NCBI GenBank assembly: GCA_036426205.1 | Contig: CM071573.1 | Coordinates: 40,816,106-40,880,105, forward strand | DNA from: Ascaphus truei | Taxonomy: Eukaryota; Chordata; Amphibia; Anura; Ascaphidae | Direction: 5' to 3' | DNA length: 64,000 bases | Shown: one piece after another, positions 60,695 to 64,000 of the stretch | Numbering within the stretch: position 1 is the first letter of the stretch | Layout of the letters: each line of letters opens with the position of its first letter | Made by a program: the position numbers and the translations under genes | Notes under the pieces: model-generated | The model's database searches: none | The model's input: the letters and a program-made list of their open reading frames with translations, nothing else | Told to the model about the DNA's origin: nothing

Positions 60695-61930
60695 TTCTTA
60701 AGAAGCCTGTATAGCAGGAGGACCTCCTCAAATATAACTTTTAGTAGTGTTTGCTTAAAATAGTTGTAATTTATAGTATCAAAGGTCAATTAAAACTAAA
60801 ACAACAAAGATGGAGGTAGGAGAGAGAGAGCTGTGATGTAGGTATATATGACTACTACAAGGATTCGTGGAACAGCGGACCCACAGAAAAATAATGGAAC
60901 TCACAAGCAATATACATGTTCTATCCCAGTACCTGGCGATCTGGTCTTTAAATCCCTTAAGTGTCCTGGGTTTCTCCCTCTCTGACTCATTGGGCTTGCA
61001 ATTTAGCAATTGGACCTTAAAGTACTCATGCCAACTGTTTAACCGATTATATGATTATTACTACAGTGGTTCCCCTGGAGCTTTTACTCGGCTTTAGTTT
61101 CATGTATGACTGCTACCCATACAAGGTAGATACTGTTTGTTGTGAGCGCAGCGTCTGGGCAGTTAAGATAGTGTATGTGTGTGTGTGTGTGTATCTGCCC
61201 GAGTAGTACTTGGAAGAGTATTAGTATGCTTTCGTAAGTGAATAGTACTTCAAGATCACTAGAGCTGTATTTCCTCCATAGCTCGCTCTCTAACATGCGC
61301 CCCCTTGTGATGTATGACATCACGCTAAGTCATGCGCCCCAACGCGCGTCTCACTCCTTAACCAAGCTTTTCAACGGAAAATCAGTGTGGAACCAACTGC
61401 TGTGGGACATGCACAACGCATCAGCGGGAAAAGTACCCATTGTTTTAAATTAACCCGCGAGAAAGGGGCAGGGCTAACACACTACTTCCCTCGCCGGAGT
61501 GCCCTAGTGGGTACAATCATGGTAGCTACCTCTGCAGGTCGTAGTGTTGGGGGGGGGGGGGGGAACTGCGCCTTTTTAAGCACGCACAGCAGCTGTCACT
61601 GGATATGCAACAAATTCAGAGGATGATCACAGCTCCCACAACCGGCCACCCCATGCAAAGAGTTTATCAACTAACCTCTCTCCGGCGAGAAGCCCAGCAC
61701 GTCTGCTTAATCTTCCAGACCACCGCAGCAACCAGCAGGAGTGACAAAAAGCAGCTGAAGAATGGGGGGGAAAACGAGGAGTATTTGTCAATATTTGATA
61801 AGGATGGACAAAAACAAACTGAAATAAGGGAAAAAGTGTTAAGAAACATTCTTTACAACTAGAAAACGCGCCTTTTAACCCTGTTATGTGCCGCCCTTAA
61901 GCAAGCACTTATTTCCCCCTCACCCAAAAA
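60695..61930. other. Unclassified repeat-like region
   Basis: It contains a GT microsatellite (61173-61190), a poly-G run (61550-61562) and a moderately GC-rich stretch (61300-61560) with GAAAGGGGCAGGGC. A short frame at 61605-61862 has no recognisable domain. No boundaries resolved. Confidence 0.35.
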
Positions 61931-61949
61931 ATCTCCCCCGATAGGAAAC

Positions 61950-62190
61950 TGTGGGTCTCCAGAGCTGAACCACATTAATGTCAGCTTTGGGGATCCACTG
62001 CCTCCTGAGATACCCCCTACGGGGTGCCAGTTATCTCTTGCTCAGGTTTAAATGTCCCAGGCACTTGGGCCCCCAGGAGGTAAGTATCTCAGGAAGCAGG
62101 GGGTACCCAAAACCAAAATTAATGCGGTTCAGCTCCTGAGACCCCCTACTTCAAACCCACAGCTATTAAAAAAAAGGAGAGCTGCAGCGC
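61950..62190. mobile_element. Miniature-element fragment related to 7034-7360
   Basis: Shares GAGCTGAACCACATTAATGT, CAGCT and CCTCCTGAGATAC with the TTAA element at 7034 and the copy at 10512. The second half repeats the module in inverted order (GTAAGTATCTCAGGAAGC...GGTTCAGCTCCTGAGAC). Ends not resolved. Confidence 0.55.
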
Positions 62191-63823
62191 TGTTACACTT
62201 TCCCTCTGGCCGCCCCAAGACCTAGGCGGTGCCTTACCTGAGGTATGCCTACGTGACAGGCCTCAGTATATCCCTGCTTCAGCACAGGTGGCTCAGTCAA
62301 AAAATAAGCCCAAAACCTAAATCAATAAGTCTGCTAAGCCTCTCACTTAGTGCCTTCAAAAGACTATATCTGAGAAGATGAAAATAAGACATTTTTTTCA
62401 GATAAGATCATTTGTAGTCTGCATGGAAATCAGCTCTGTTCTGCCTGGCGCAGAGCGAATAAACAGCAGGAGTTGCTATGTGGACAGTTTACTCGAGGCC
62501 TTAGGCCTTTTTAAATAAAAAATGTCTAAAAATGTAAAACAGCTAGGACATTAAAATAAAAATGGTGGTTATAATCTGCTTTACTGTGCATCCCATTCAG
62601 GTCATTTTCAAAAGTAGGTCATATTTGAAGGTACTGCACCTCTAAGTGACTCATTGCGTGGTTCTTCGACCCTGTCACCCCCGCTCCCTCATGCCCCCTG
62701 CAGTATAAGGGTTATTATAGGCTGTCAAGCATTTCAACCCAATTGTACACCAAATAGTTGCCTAGTTCACTATATAAACATGTAACAATATTTAACTGAC
62801 TGTGTTACAGAAAGCATCAAAGCAGGTTGTTAGTTTTAAGAGAAACTAAATACATTCCTTGGCAAGAATTGTCTGACGGTCCAAGATTAATAAGGTTATC
62901 GGGTCATATGACAGTTGAATGCATTTGCCACTCATTTGATTTTGACCCATTCAGAACAGCATCAATCCATCTCATGGAATAGAACCCTACGCGGATAGTG
63001 GACTTCCTGTCCCATTGAGCTAACATTCTAACTTTAATTATGGCAGATAAACCAAACTCTGAAAAAAACAAAAAAAACATTCAAGCGGAAGCCCGGAGAA
63101 AGTAAAGACAATCATTGAAACTTGCTCTGCTAGGCTGCAGAACATCCACACATTACCTAACTGCTTCACAAAGATTGATGTTTTTTGAGCTAGGGAATAG
63201 GGGACAAAGTTACGCAACCGGTTTATAACATTTAATGCAATACCTTGATTTCCACTTAATGGCCATTGTCCAAACCTCAAGATGTCCCAGGAGCCTAATG
63301 TCCGATTTGTTTCAGAGGACACGTTTGCTACAGCCTAATCAGACACTCAATGGTTTTCTTTTTAATACTGTACTCTACTTCTTAGGATTGATGTTTGTAT
63401 GAACTTCCATGGGTATTTTGTATATTAGACACCAACACATGATGAAAACAATATGCTAAAAATAATCTACTTGTGTCAGTGCAGAGTACATGAAACATTT
63501 TTAATAATTGCAGTGAAGCAACACTGAGTGGATAATGAAATTAAAGTAATTACACTAAGACAGCTACTGTACTGTATGTTGTGAGTTATCCGTTTGGGGG
63601 GTTTGCTTGCTTTTTTAATCTGTTTCGGCTGTGGTTTACATGAAAAAGCTTCACTTCAGTTTCCGATTCTTTTGTTCTGTTTTTTTCTAAATAATTATTT
63701 ACCAATTTTCATGGGGTGCAGAAAAAAGATGAAATGCAGAACATGGGGGAGATGACATTTACACAGATGATCAAACAGGTTGAAACAAGTGGTGGGAAAG
63801 AGAAAATGATATACATATGGGAG
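62191..63823. other. AT-rich spacer
   Basis: A short scrap of the palindromic hAT-like family (CTGCTTCAGCACAGGTGGCT) lies at 62273-62296. Nothing else recognised. Confidence 0.45.
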
Positions 63824-64000
63824 GCCCAACTCGTCCTCAAGACTCCCCAACAGGTCAGGTTTTCAGGAAATCTCTGCTTTAGCAAAGGTGGCTCAATCAG
63901 TGGCTCAGTCTTTGACTGAGCCGCTGATTGAGCCATTTATGCTGAAACAGAGACTGATCGAGCTAACTGTGCTGAAGCTGGGATAACCTGAAAACCTGAT
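63824..64000. mobile_element. Palindromic hAT-like miniature element, cut by window end
   Basis: Begins CCCAACTCGTCCTCAAGACT, contains GGTGGCTCAATCAGTGGCTC and its inverse, and ends AACCTGAAAACCTGAT at the window edge, so the right terminus is missing. It carries an extra GAGACTGATCGAGCTAACTG module inside the second arm. Confidence 0.75.

Noticed and set aside
1..64000. CRISPR arrays, operons or bacterial features
   Set aside because: The sequence has eukaryotic transposons, introns and microsatellites; tandem repeats present lack unique spacers of regular length.

Overview
The window looks like non-genic DNA from a large, repeat-rich vertebrate genome, most probably a frog or toad. The inference rests on its repeat families: short palindromic hAT-like elements, Harbinger elements with a Myb-like second gene, Penelope-like elements, and TTAA-flanked miniature elements. 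The species cannot be told from the sequence. I found no cellular protein-coding gene, rRNA or tRNA. All coding signal I could recognise belongs to transposable elements.

Layout. 1-5.6 kb: an inverted-repeat composite with hammerhead-ribozyme-like motifs, a nested snapback retroposon, a solo LTR and an L2-type LINE scrap. 5.6-24.8 kb: AT-rich spacer with a TTAA miniature element, a second snapback retroposon, a decayed Penelope-like reverse transcriptase, a palindromic element split by a solo LTR, a Tx1/L1-like fragment, a 23-bp minisatellite and two hAT-like elements with clear 8-bp target duplications.

24.8-58.3 kb: one locus present twice in direct orientation (24828-37986 and 39002-58274). 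Each copy holds a Harbinger element. The first is about 6.0 kb and keeps only a Myb/SANT-like gene and an unidentified 146-codon ORF. The second is about 12.2 kb and also holds a HARBI1-like DDE transposase, broken by frameshifts. Over most of its length the second copy differs from the first mainly by one-base insertions and deletions. That suggests poorly polished long-read sequence, such as a retained second haplotype, rather than two evolutionarily diverged loci.

58.3-64 kb: an exact 267-bp direct repeat, a third snapback retroposon with hammerhead-like motifs in both arms, and scattered miniature-element fragments.

The most coherent unusual signals are two. One is three snapback retroposons of the same architecture (long palindrome, unpaired 3' tail, 14-15 bp target duplication), two of which carry hammerhead-like motifs. 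The other is the long and short forms of one Harbinger element at the same flanking site.
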